The notes under the pieces were generated by a model. That model searched no databases and was not told the DNA's origin. It saw only the letters and a list, made by a program, of their open reading frames with translations. From JAHRVQ01 sp964548025 (GTDB lineage Bacteria; Pseudomonadota; Gammaproteobacteria; Pseudomonadales; Azotimanducaceae): a stretch of 31,569 bases of DNA. Location: the NCBI GenBank assembly GCA_964548025.1, contig CAZJRI010000050.1:1-31569 (forward strand). The letters are read 5' to 3'. Position numbers and translations under genes: made by a program. Shown here one piece after another: positions 1-7,148 of the stretch; the first letter of the stretch is position 1; each line of letters starts with the position of its first letter.

Positions 1-1
1 A

Positions 2-304
2 GATTCCGGGCTCGATGTTGAAGTGATTGATGTACGCAGTATCCAGCCATTTGATACTGAAACAGTTGTAAATTCAGTTAAGAAAACTCACAGGGCGCTG
101 GTCGTTCACGAGGCTGTCGAATTCGGTGGATTTGGCGGTGAGATCGTGGCACAGATCCAGGAGTCTGCATTCGATTATCTGGATGCACCTGTCATGCGCG
201 TGGGTGCGCCTTTCTCGCCGGTACCTTTCAGTCCCGTGCTCGAAAAAGTCTATGTGCCCGACGCAACCACGATTGTCGACAAGGTCAGGGGATCTTTGGA
301 GTAA
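2..304 (+). CDS. acoB: Thiamine-dependent 2-oxoacid/acetoin dehydrogenase E1 beta subunit, C-terminal part (5' end outside window)
   Basis: The reading frame is open from the left edge and ends at TAA 302-304, so about the last 100 residues are present. They match the C-terminal transketolase-type domain of E1 beta subunits: the stretch VIDVRSIQPFD, then LVVHEAVEFGGFGGEI, then PVMRVGAPFSPVPFSPVLE. In this family the domain contributes to the alpha2beta2 interface and to docking on the E2 core; the complex acts in the cytoplasm. The AcoX, E2 and E3 genes that follow make an acetoin dehydrogenase the best reading, but a pyruvate or branched-chain 2-oxoacid E1 cannot be excluded from the tail alone. 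The E1 alpha gene is expected just upstream, outside the window. Confidence 0.88.
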   Translation, partial: DSGLDVEVIDVRSIQPFDTETVVNSVKKTHRALVVHEAVEFGGFGGEIVAQIQESAFDYLDAPVMRVGAPFSPVPFSPVLEKVYVPDATTIVDKVRGSLE

Positions 305-318
305 CAGGTGCAGACCTG
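305..318 (+). other. Short inverted repeat immediately after the E1 beta stop codon
   Basis: CAGGT (305-309) and ACCTG (314-318) form a perfect 5-bp stem with a 4-base loop directly after the TAA. No T-run follows, so it does not look like an intrinsic terminator. It may stabilise or process mRNA between the E1 beta gene and the next gene, which starts 147 bases further on. The rest of the 305-465 gap shows no gene. Confidence 0.35.
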
Positions 319-465
319 GACGTCGCGGATGAGTTCTTTAACCGGAGATTATGAGTGTGGGTGCGAATTCCTTTGTGAGTGACTGTGCTTTGCAATCAAA
401 GGTTCCCCTGGTTGATGCGTGCTGCATGAAAATGCTGATTTGCAGACAGGATTTGACTGACTAGC

Positions 466-1461
466 ATGAATCAATCAACCATCGGAATCGTGGCAAATCC
501 GGCCTCAGGTAAAGATGTTCGGCGACTGGTTGCCCGCGCGTCTATTTTCGACAACAAGGAAAAAGGCGCGATCATTGGGCGGGCGATTATTGGTTCTTTC
601 AATGCCGGAGCCAGACGGTTCGCCTATGTGGATGACTCGCATAATATTGCCCGTAGTGCGATGCAGGAATTGTCGAGCGAATGTGAGATCACAAAAATAC
701 CCTCCCCCAAAACAGCCAGTGCAACCGATACGACCTGGGGTGCAGTTGAACTTGCAAAACTCGACTGTATTGCGACCCTGATCCTTGGCGGCGATGGTAC
801 CAGCCGGGCATTTGTTAAAGGATGGAGAGAAGCGATACTACTGCCACTTTCAACAGGAACCAACAACGTTTTTCCAAGATTTGCCGAAGCAACCATTGCA
901 GGAGCCGCCCTGGGGGTTTTGGCCACGGGAGGCGTTAAACGCGAAGAGGTGGTTGTTCCTGTTAAGTTGATTGATGTTGAGATAGAGGGAGAAGAACCTG
1001 ATATTGCGCTGATAGATGTTGTTGCGACCAATGATCGGTTCATTGGCAGTCGGGCGGTTCTGGATGGCGATGGGATTCAGATGGTATTGCTGACCAGGGC
1101 AGAGCCATCGGGTGTCGGCATGACGTCTTTAGGTGGCCTGCTTAATCCGATAAGTTCTGAGGAAGATTCAGGATTGTATCTAAAAGCGGGTGAATCCGGC
1201 GTTGGAATACATGCTCCGATTGCGCCCGGTATGTTTCAGACCATCGGCATAGATTCAGTTGATGTTGTCTCTTTTGATGAAGTTATTGAGTTGGAAGGCC
1301 CCTGTGTTTTGGCATTTGATGGTGAACGTGAACGTGTCATCAAGCCAGGACAGAAGGTAAAGATGAGATTGTCCAGGTCAGGGCCGGGGACTCTGGATAT
1401 TGACAAAACCATGCAGTTAGCGGCCTGTAGGCAATTGTTTGTAGAACAGAAACTGGAGTGA
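466..1461 (+). CDS. acoX: AcoX-like protein (ATP-NAD kinase fold) of acetoin catabolism
   Basis: The 331-residue product opens with IGIVANPASGKDVRR, which resembles the N-terminal signature of the NAD kinase/AcoX family. The family's GGDGT nucleotide-binding motif lies at residues 108-112 (ILGGDGTSRAF). PLSTGTNNVFP corresponds to the second conserved substrate loop of the fold. AcoX proteins are encoded inside acetoin dehydrogenase operons; their biochemical role is not settled, though a kinase-like activity on a small molecule or cofactor is suggested by the fold. The gene lies between E1 beta and E2, and its TGA is 3 bases before the E2 ATG, so the two are co-transcribed and probably translationally coupled. 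No good Shine-Dalgarno precedes ATG 466. Assignment to the family is firm; the substrate is unknown. Confidence 0.87.
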   Translation: MNQSTIGIVANPASGKDVRRLVARASIFDNKEKGAIIGRAIIGSFNAGARRFAYVDDSHNIARSAMQELSSECEITKIPSPKTASATDTTWGAVELAKLDCIATLILGGDGTSRAFVKGWREAILLPLSTGTNNVFPRFAEATIAGAALGVLATGGVKREEVVVPVKLIDVEIEGEEPDIALIDVVATNDRFIGSRAVLDGDGIQMVLLTRAEPSGVGMTSLGGLLNPISSEEDSGLYLKAGESGVGIHAPIAPGMFQTIGIDSVDVVSFDEVIELEGPCVLAFDGERERVIKPGQKVKMRLSRSGPGTLDIDKTMQLAACRQLFVEQKLE

Positions 1462-1464
1462 TTG

Positions 1465-2838
1465 ATGCCTAAAGAAATATATCTGGTGAAAGTGGGTATG
1501 ACCATGACAGAGGGAATGGTTTCTGAATGGTATGTAGCCGATGGCCAACAGGTAGAAAAAGGGGAAATGTTATACGCCCTTGAGACCGAGAAGGTTAACC
1601 TGGATGTTGACGCTGAATATTCCGGGACCGTGAAACATCTTGTCGAGGTTGGCATCATGCTGGCACCAGGAGATGTTGTTGGCTTCGTCTTTGAAAAAGG
1701 TGAAGAAATTCCTTCAGATATAGGTGGCTTGTCTGCGACCCCCGCACCAGCTGCGCCAGTGAACGACCCCGTTGCACCGGTTGCAACTGCTCCGGAACCT
1801 GCCGCTCAAAGTGAAAAAGGTCCGGTCAAATCATCACCGGCGGCTCGCCGGTTAGCCAGGGAGCTTGGTGTTGATCTCACGACCATTTCAGGATCAGGTC
1901 CTGGCGGTCGAATTGTGGAATCGGATGTGCAGTCGGCAAAACCTGAGATTCCAAGGGCATCTCCGCTTGCAAAAAGATTGGCTGCTGAGAAAGGAGTTGA
2001 TCTCTCGAATGTCAGTGGGACAGGCCCGGGAGGGAGAATTGTTCAAGCTGATATCGAAGCTGCAGCAACAGCAGTCGCTGCGACAGCGGTCACTGCGACA
2101 GCGATCACTGCGACAGCGATCACTGCGACAACAGTTTCAATTGAGGCCGCAGCAGGTCAAACAATACCGATCAAAGGTATGCGCAGAACGATTGCGCAAC
2201 GAATGTTCAGCAGTCTTCAAAACAGCGCTCAGCTAACGATGGATATGGAGGCATTGATGGATGATGCCGTCAGATTGCGTGAATCCCTGATTGAGGAATG
2301 GCAATCCGAAAACCTGAGACCGACCTATACAGATCTTGTGATTAAAGCAGTAGCGAAAGCGTTGACAAAACATCCCTTGATGAACAGCCAGTTCGGTGAA
2401 ACTGAGATCACATTATTGGCTGATATTCATGTTGGCATTGCTGTTGCCATGCCAGATGGTCTGGTTGTACCAGTTGTTCGCCATGCCGACAGATTGTCTG
2501 TTAAAGAGATATCGCTGGAAAGTTCACGATTGGCCAAAGCCGCAAGGGATGGGACGCTGGGTCTGGATGATTATGCGGGTGGTACCTTCACTGTCAGTGC
2601 CCTTGGCATGTACGGCGTCGATTCGTTTACACCCATAATCAACGAACCTCAGGCAGGTATTCTGGGTGTGAATCGAATATACGATGGCACAATATGGAAG
2701 GGCGATACACCAGTCAGGTCCAAGAAGATGAACCTGTCTCTGACCTGGGATCACCGGGTGATTGACGGCGCACCGGCAGCGGAGTTTCTATCTGAAGTCA
2801 GTGAACTGTTAGCTAATCCATACCGGTTATTGGTATAA
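1465..2838 (+). CDS. acoC: Dihydrolipoamide acyltransferase (E2) with one lipoyl domain and two E3/E1-binding domains
   Basis: E2 transfers the acyl group from E1 to CoA via lipoate. ATG 1465 is chosen over TTG 1462 because TGGAG (1453-1457) sits at good spacing; this gives 457 residues. The lipoyl domain covers about 1-77, with the modified lysine at K43 (ETEKVNLDV). Two peripheral-subunit-binding domains follow, at about 123-158 and 165-200; both contain GVDL and SG(S/T)GPGGRIV. An Ala/Thr linker encoded by a 15-bp tandem repeat leads to the acyltransferase domain from about residue 225. H430 and D434 of DHRVIDG are the catalytic pair. Two binding domains in tandem are unusual, since most E2 chains have one. 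The gene abuts acoX upstream and the E3 gene 2 bases downstream. Acetoin rather than pyruvate specificity is inferred from context. Confidence 0.9.
   Translation: MPKEIYLVKVGMTMTEGMVSEWYVADGQQVEKGEMLYALETEKVNLDVDAEYSGTVKHLVEVGIMLAPGDVVGFVFEKGEEIPSDIGGLSATPAPAAPVNDPVAPVATAPEPAAQSEKGPVKSSPAARRLARELGVDLTTISGSGPGGRIVESDVQSAKPEIPRASPLAKRLAAEKGVDLSNVSGTGPGGRIVQADIEAAATAVAATAVTATAITATAITATTVSIEAAAGQTIPIKGMRRTIAQRMFSSLQNSAQLTMDMEALMDDAVRLRESLIEEWQSENLRPTYTDLVIKAVAKALTKHPLMNSQFGETEITLLADIHVGIAVAMPDGLVVPVVRHADRLSVKEISLESSRLAKAARDGTLGLDDYAGGTFTVSALGMYGVDSFTPIINEPQAGILGVNRIYDGTIWKGDTPVRSKKMNLSLTWDHRVIDGAPAAEFLSEVSELLANPYRLLV
2065..2130 (+). repeat. 15-bp in-frame tandem repeat in the E2 linker
   Basis: Units at 2080-2094, 2095-2109 and 2110-2124 share gcgacagcgatcact with one substitution in the first. 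A degenerate copy precedes them (2065-2079) and a partial copy follows (2125-2130). Each unit encodes Ala-Thr-Ala-Ile/Val-Thr. Such repeats expand and contract by slippage, so linker length may vary between strains without a frameshift. Confidence 0.9.
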
Positions 2839-2840
2839 AA

Positions 2841-4208
2841 ATGACAGATCAGAAAGTCGATGTATTGGTTATTGGCGGTGGCCCTGGTGGTTACACTGCC
2901 GCTATTCGGGCAGCACAACTGGGATTCTCGGTTGCCGTGGCAGAGAGAGAAGAACTTGGCGGCGTTTGCCTGAACTGGGGCTGCATCCCGACCAAGTCCT
3001 TGCTGCATACCGCAGATGTATTGCGGGAGATCAGCACAGCAGATCAACTGGGCATTGATGTTGATACACCGGCTGTCGATCTTGAAAAGATAATTGATAG
3101 ATCCAGAAAGGTTGCTGCGCAATTAAGTCAGGGAGTTGGTCACCTGATGCGAAAAAATGGTATCGAAGTTATTAAGGGCGACGCGTCTTTCATCGATCAC
3201 AAGTCTGTCAAGGTGGGTGAATCAACTGTTGAAGCTGACAAGATAGTTATTGCGACAGGTGCAAGGGCAAGGAACCTGCCCCATATAGAAGTGGACGGTG
3301 ATCGGATCTGGGACGCAAGAATCGCCATGACACCGACTTTCATGCCAGAAAAACTCCTGGTGATTGGTGCCGGTGCTATCGGTACAGAGTTTTCCAGTCT
3401 CTACAATACGCTCGGGGCAGATGTCACATTGGTAGAAATGCTCGATCAGGTGTTGCCCACGGAAGATAGTGAAATTGCCTCACTGGCACAGAAATCCTTC
3501 GCCAATCAGGGCATCAGTATTCTGCTTGAAACAACGATTGACTCAATCTCGACGAATAAAAAAGGTATAGAGGCGGTCATTGACGGTGAGACCATGGCAT
3601 TCGACGCTGTGATTATGTCCGTGGGTGTGAGCGGCAATATCGAGTCACTGGGCCTCGATCATATAGGCGTTAACTGCGACAAGGGCTTTATTACTGTTAA
3701 TGCCAGCAATGAAACAAATATCGCAGGCGTTTATGCTATTGGCGATGTCACGGGACCTCCCTGTCTTGCCCACAAAGCCAGCCATGAGGCGATTGTTGCA
3801 GTAGATGCGCTGGCGGGATTGCCCGTACATAAACTCGACAATTCACGTATTCCCGGCTGCACCTACAGTCATCCACAGATTGCGAGTGTTGGCATGACCG
3901 AAATCCAGGCGGCAGCCAGGGGTGAAATCAGGGTCGGCAGATTCCCTCTAATTGCTAATGGCAAAGCAATTGCTATCAATGATTCAGATGGGCTTGTTAA
4001 GACTATATTTGATAAATCGTCTGGTGAATTGCTGGGTGCACATATGATCGGTCCCGGGGTGACAGAGATGATCCAGGGGTTTGTCATTGCCATGGGACTT
4101 GAGACCACCGAGGCAGAACTGATGTCGACAATATTCCCTCATCCGACGATTTCGGAGTCAATGCATGAGTCCGTACTTGCGGCTTATGATCGAGCGATCA
4201 ACTTCTAA
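2841..4208 (+). CDS. lpdA: Dihydrolipoamide dehydrogenase (E3)
   Basis: This FAD flavoprotein reoxidises the dihydrolipoyl group of E2 and reduces NAD+. The 455-residue product has the FAD-binding GGGPGG at residues 12-17 and the redox-active disulfide C43-LNWG-C48 followed by IPTKS. A second nucleotide-binding segment reads VIGAGAIGTEFSS, the FAD signature is YAIGDVTGPP, and the C-terminal active-site HPTISE places H434 and E439 at the dimer interface. There is no fused lipoyl domain. The ATG lies 2 bases after the E2 stop, so it is the last gene of the operon; a dedicated E3 copy for this complex is likely. Family call is secure. Confidence 0.95.
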   Translation: MTDQKVDVLVIGGGPGGYTAAIRAAQLGFSVAVAEREELGGVCLNWGCIPTKSLLHTADVLREISTADQLGIDVDTPAVDLEKIIDRSRKVAAQLSQGVGHLMRKNGIEVIKGDASFIDHKSVKVGESTVEADKIVIATGARARNLPHIEVDGDRIWDARIAMTPTFMPEKLLVIGAGAIGTEFSSLYNTLGADVTLVEMLDQVLPTEDSEIASLAQKSFANQGISILLETTIDSISTNKKGIEAVIDGETMAFDAVIMSVGVSGNIESLGLDHIGVNCDKGFITVNASNETNIAGVYAIGDVTGPPCLAHKASHEAIVAVDALAGLPVHKLDNSRIPGCTYSHPQIASVGMTEIQAAARGEIRVGRFPLIANGKAIAINDSDGLVKTIFDKSSGELLGAHMIGPGVTEMIQGFVIAMGLETTEAELMSTIFPHPTISESMHESVLAAYDRAINF

Positions 4209-4502
4209 CGCGGTTCATTCACTTAATTTTCATCGTGTTTCTTCTTTGATCTGTCTGGATAAGATCAGAAATCCCTTCACCGATCACTTCTAGCCACACA
4301 CAACTCGTTTTTACACAACCCGTGATTTTTGCTTCCTAATGTTATTAGAAAGCCTTTATATGATCATCTATAGATATATAGAAATCTCATAGCTATTAAG
4401 TAGTTATTCAATAGCGAATCAATAGAACAAATATCCCGAAGTTCTGGATCATCCATTTCCAGGTCATACGGCCTCTTGGTAAACACACAAAAGGAAATCA
4501 TC
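4209..4502. other. AT-rich intergenic region with hairpin and palindrome
   Basis: No gene is seen in these 294 bases. An imperfect hairpin at 4332-4352 (CTTCCTAAT, loop GTT, ATTAGAAAG; 8 of 9 pairs) lies 124 bases after the E3 stop and has no T-run. A perfect 10-base palindrome, ATCTATAGAT, is at 4366-4375. The stretch 4340-4440 is strongly AT-rich and probably carries the promoter of the secreted-protein gene at 4503. No clear sigma-70 pair could be chosen. Confidence 0.45.
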
Positions 4503-4892
4503 ATGAACAGAACATTATTAGTTGCTTTACTTTCACTTGTTACTTTTAACGTATTCGCAGCACCTGGCATTGTGGACAAGAGTCAGAGCCGTGCGGTCAG
4601 CCCTGCAAATGAAAACGGATTGGACAGTTGTCGATCTGAAATCAGACAGGATTTTGATCGCAGAGATCAGTTGATCTTCAGCCGTAAGAACTATGTTGAT
4701 CGCTCTCAGCAGACCAATCGACGTACGTTCTATGTAAACGCCACCGTTAACAACCAGGATGCAAAGGGACGTAAGCTGGTTGGATTTGCCTGCGAAACCA
4801 ATTTCCGAGGTGATGAGGTCGTCAGCCTCGAAAAGATCGACGGCCGGTACGTGAAGTCCGGGTCTTCAACACTGAGTATTGTGAGTCGTTGA
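4503..4892 (+). CDS. Small secreted protein of unknown function
   Basis: ATG 4503 is preferred over an upstream in-frame start at 4476 because AAAGGAAA precedes it and because the resulting 129-residue product begins with a clear signal peptide: MNRT, a hydrophobic stretch LLVALLSLVTFNVFA, and a signal peptidase I site near A19/A20. The mature part is polar and basic, with two cysteines (DSCRSE and GFACETN) that could pair in the periplasm. The segment TNRRTFYVNATVNNQD followed by a charged C-terminus suggests a small beta-rich domain. I do not recognise the family. It is a single-gene unit with its own terminator. Confidence 0.75.
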   Translation: MNRTLLVALLSLVTFNVFAAPGIVDKSQSRAVSPANENGLDSCRSEIRQDFDRRDQLIFSRKNYVDRSQQTNRRTFYVNATVNNQDAKGRKLVGFACETNFRGDEVVSLEKIDGRYVKSGSSTLSIVSR

Positions 4893-4903
4893 AGATCGGC
4901 TTG

Positions 4904-4941
4904 AGAGACTGGCTGCTCCCCTGTGGCCAGTCTCTTTTTTT
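4904..4941 (+). terminator. Rho-independent terminator after the small secreted protein gene
   Basis: AGAGACTGGC (4904-4913) pairs perfectly with GCCAGTCTCT (4926-4935) around a 12-base loop, and is followed directly by a T-run. It begins 12 bases after the stop codon. This is the clearest intrinsic terminator in the window. Confidence 0.93.
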
Positions 4942-5045
4942 CTGAGCTATTAAACAATGCCTTATCCCAGCATCATTGCCATCCTGCTATCTGATCGATG
5001 TACTCCGCTCCGATCCTCGTAACTGCCTGCCACCGCCGATGCAGT

Positions 5046-5075
5046 TTGTTGCTAATCCATAAGCTAACGTATCAT
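5046..5075 (+). promoter_or_regulatory. Candidate sigma-70 promoter of the methyltransferase gene
   Basis: A TATCAT hexamer at 5070-5075 matches the -10 consensus at 5 of 6 positions. A weak TTGTTG at 5046-5051 lies 18 bases upstream. The start codon is 27 bases downstream of the -10. The -35 match is poor, so this is tentative. Confidence 0.3.
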
Positions 5076-5101
5076 GTCAGATTGCATGGACAATTTTTCT
5101 C

Positions 5102-5935
5102 ATGAAATCACCGGGCGAGATCGACAAAAAACCACGGCCATTTGAGTTTTATACATCACCCCTGCTCTGGAATGATCCCCATATCTCAAAGGGTATGCTG
5201 AACGCGCATCTTGACGAAACCAATGATGCTGCATCCTATCGTGTCCGGTTCATCGAAGAAGCGGTGGCCTGGATCTCGGATCGGTTTGGCATTTGCAAGG
5301 ATACCGCGCTTATCGATTTCGGTTGCGGACCCGGTCACTGGACGACGAGATTTGCCGAAAGAGGTGCTATGGTCACCGGCATAGATTTGTCCGAACGCTC
5401 GATTCAATATGCTTTAGAGTTGGCGAAAAGCAAGCAGCTTCGGGTGAACTACATAAATCAGGATTACCTTCAGTTTTCTACGAAGGATCATTTTGATCTC
5501 ATTACCATGATATCTACTGACTTTTCAGTGCTGAGTCCGCAGCAGAGATCCAGTTTGCTGAGAACCTTCAGAAATCTACTGAAAGAAGATGGTTGCCTGT
5601 TACTCGACGTCGCGTCTCTTGAATTTTTCAATGAGCAAAAAGAAAAGAGGGATGAACAAATCCTCAGTGGTGGGTATTGGGCAGAAGGACAACATAGCGT
5701 TTCCAGTTGTACTTTCAAGTACGAGAAGATAAACCTGCTCTGCGAAAAGTACAGGATAGTTGAAGAAGCCAGGGAATTTGAAATTTACGTCTGGAACCAG
5801 TGCTACAGCAAGGAATCTCTAACCTCGCTATTCGAATCATGCGGTCTCAAGATTGTTGAGTTCTACGCTGATGTATCAGGTAAGCCCTTCCATGACAATT
5901 CAACAAAAATTACGGCTATCGCGACAAGAATCTGA
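5102..5935 (+). CDS. Class I SAM-dependent methyltransferase
   Basis: The 277-residue soluble protein has the Rossmann-type methyltransferase motifs. Motif I is LIDFGCGPG at about 70-78, and the acidic residue after strand 2 is D95 in VTGIDLS. The following D(Y)LQF, FDLITMI and LLKEDGCLLLDV stretches fit motifs II and III. No substrate-specific extension is recognised. About 75 residues before motif I and a C-terminal segment from residue 185 on (WAEGQHSVSS onward) may shape the acceptor site. The gene stands alone between the terminator at 4904-4941 and the crotonase gene; context gives no substrate. Family is secure, specificity unknown. Confidence 0.88.
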   Translation: MKSPGEIDKKPRPFEFYTSPLLWNDPHISKGMLNAHLDETNDAASYRVRFIEEAVAWISDRFGICKDTALIDFGCGPGHWTTRFAERGAMVTGIDLSERSIQYALELAKSKQLRVNYINQDYLQFSTKDHFDLITMISTDFSVLSPQQRSSLLRTFRNLLKEDGCLLLDVASLEFFNEQKEKRDEQILSGGYWAEGQHSVSSCTFKYEKINLLCEKYRIVEEAREFEIYVWNQCYSKESLTSLFESCGLKIVEFYADVSGKPFHDNSTKITAIATRI

Positions 5936-5961
5936 CCGCAATCAAGTCAATACCGACCCTG

Positions 5962-5975
5962 TACCTGACCAGGTA
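5962..5975. other. Perfect short palindrome between methyltransferase and crotonase genes
   Basis: TACCTG (5962-5967) and CAGGTA (5970-5975) are separated by only 2 bases. The loop is too short for a good RNA hairpin, which favours a dimeric protein-binding site. It lies 95 bases before the crotonase start. No T-run follows. Confidence 0.35.
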
Positions 5976-6069
5976 GTACATATCTATTACGCATACAGTC
6001 GCCGCTTGCTCGGGTTATACTTTTGAATCACTCTATCGATGGTGAATATAAATAATAGGAGGAAATCCG

Positions 6070-6912
6070 GTGGCTGATGAAATGAGTAGTATCAGATATG
6101 AGGGTGTAACCAATGGTGTTGCAAGAATTGTCCTGGCGCGAGCTGATGCCCGAAATGCGCAGGACAAAAAGATGTTGTATGAGTTGAATGATGCCTTCGA
6201 TATGGCCGCACAGGATAATGAAGCCAGGGTAATAGTGCTTGCGGCTGACGGTCCTCACTTTTCTTCAGGACATGATCTCAGGGATGGATCCAAGATGAGT
6301 GATTTCACGCCGGTATCCAACTGGGGTGGCTTTGACCTTCCGGGTGCCGAGGGTTATATGGCCCAGGAGCAGGAGATCTATCTCGGCCTATGCTGGCGAT
6401 GGAGAAATCTGCCAAAACCGACGATCGCCGAAGTACAGGGCAAAGTGATAGCAGGTGGCCTGATGTTGGTCTGGATATGTGACATGATTATTGCCGGTGA
6501 AAATGCAACGTTTTCAGATCCAGTTGTCGCCTTTGGTGTAAACGGTGTTGAATATTTTGCTCATCCATGGGAAGTAGGCGTTAGAAAGGCGAAAGAAATG
6601 CTGTTTACAGGGGAGGCAATTTCAGCGGAAGAAGCCAGATCCCTGGGTATGGTGAATCATGTGGTGGCAGACGATGAATTGACCGCTTACACCACTTCAA
6701 TGGCTGAACATATAGCTGAGCGCCCTTCGATGGGGTTAAAACTGGCGAAGCAGTCGGTAAATCAAATGCAGGACAGCCAGGGATTGTGGACTGCATTGCA
6801 GGCAGCCATGACATTGCAACAACTGGGGCATTCGAATAATAACCAGGTACATGGGATGGGTGTGGACCCGACCGGTGCGGAGATCATTCGCAAGCAGGCG
6901 AAGAAATCCTGA
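6070..6912 (+). CDS. Crotonase-superfamily (enoyl-CoA hydratase/isomerase-like) protein lacking both hydratase glutamates
   Basis: The start is GTG 6070, supported by AGGAGGA (about 6057-6063) just upstream. The 280-residue product has the crotonase oxyanion-hole segments, FSSGHDLRDG and VQGKVIAGGLMLVWICD, then AGENATFSDP and TGEAISAEEARSLGMVNHVV. Aligned by eye to rat mitochondrial enoyl-CoA hydratase, the two catalytic glutamates (E144, E164) fall on M132 and V152, exactly 20 residues apart as in the reference. A classical hydratase mechanism is therefore unlikely. Isomerase, hydrolase, decarboxylase or a non-catalytic acyl-CoA-binding role remain possible. The gene is flanked by non-coding sequence on both sides and looks monocistronic. 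Fold is secure; reaction is open. Confidence 0.88.
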   Translation: MADEMSSIRYEGVTNGVARIVLARADARNAQDKKMLYELNDAFDMAAQDNEARVIVLAADGPHFSSGHDLRDGSKMSDFTPVSNWGGFDLPGAEGYMAQEQEIYLGLCWRWRNLPKPTIAEVQGKVIAGGLMLVWICDMIIAGENATFSDPVVAFGVNGVEYFAHPWEVGVRKAKEMLFTGEAISAEEARSLGMVNHVVADDELTAYTTSMAEHIAERPSMGLKLAKQSVNQMQDSQGLWTALQAAMTLQQLGHSNNNQVHGMGVDPTGAEIIRKQAKKS

Positions 6913-7148
6913 TATCGTCCTGATGTCTGAGACAAAGGGCGTTAATATTGAAGATACAGCAACATATATAGGATGCATGATTAGACGACACACGATCCAA
7001 TAACTGCTCCGAATACAGACTACCATCCGTCACCGAGTAACCCCACTTCGGTCGAATCCTGTGGAAATTAAGCTGGTTTTCCTTGTGAACCGCTTTTGCT
7101 TAGCTATAGTTTTTTTGATGATGTTTTAATTTTCTTGGGTAAATACTA
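6913..7148. other. Intergenic region, nothing distinct
   Basis: These 236 bases lie between the crotonase gene and the fibrous-protein gene. No ORF with coding character, no terminator with a T-run and no convincing promoter pair was seen. The last 80 bases are AT-rich and probably contain the promoter of the next gene. Confidence 0.4.

Noticed and set aside
624..1043. Minus-strand ORF inside acoX
   Set aside because: It is antisense to the conserved GGDGT region of a secure gene.
2065..2130. Short tandem repeat considered as a CRISPR-like array
   Set aside because: Units are only 15 bp, directly adjacent without spacers and in frame inside the E2 gene; it is a protein linker repeat.
7043..7064. 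tRNA T-arm-like segment (GGTCGAATCC between CCAC and GTGG)
   Set aside because: No acceptor stem, anticodon arm or D arm can be built around it.
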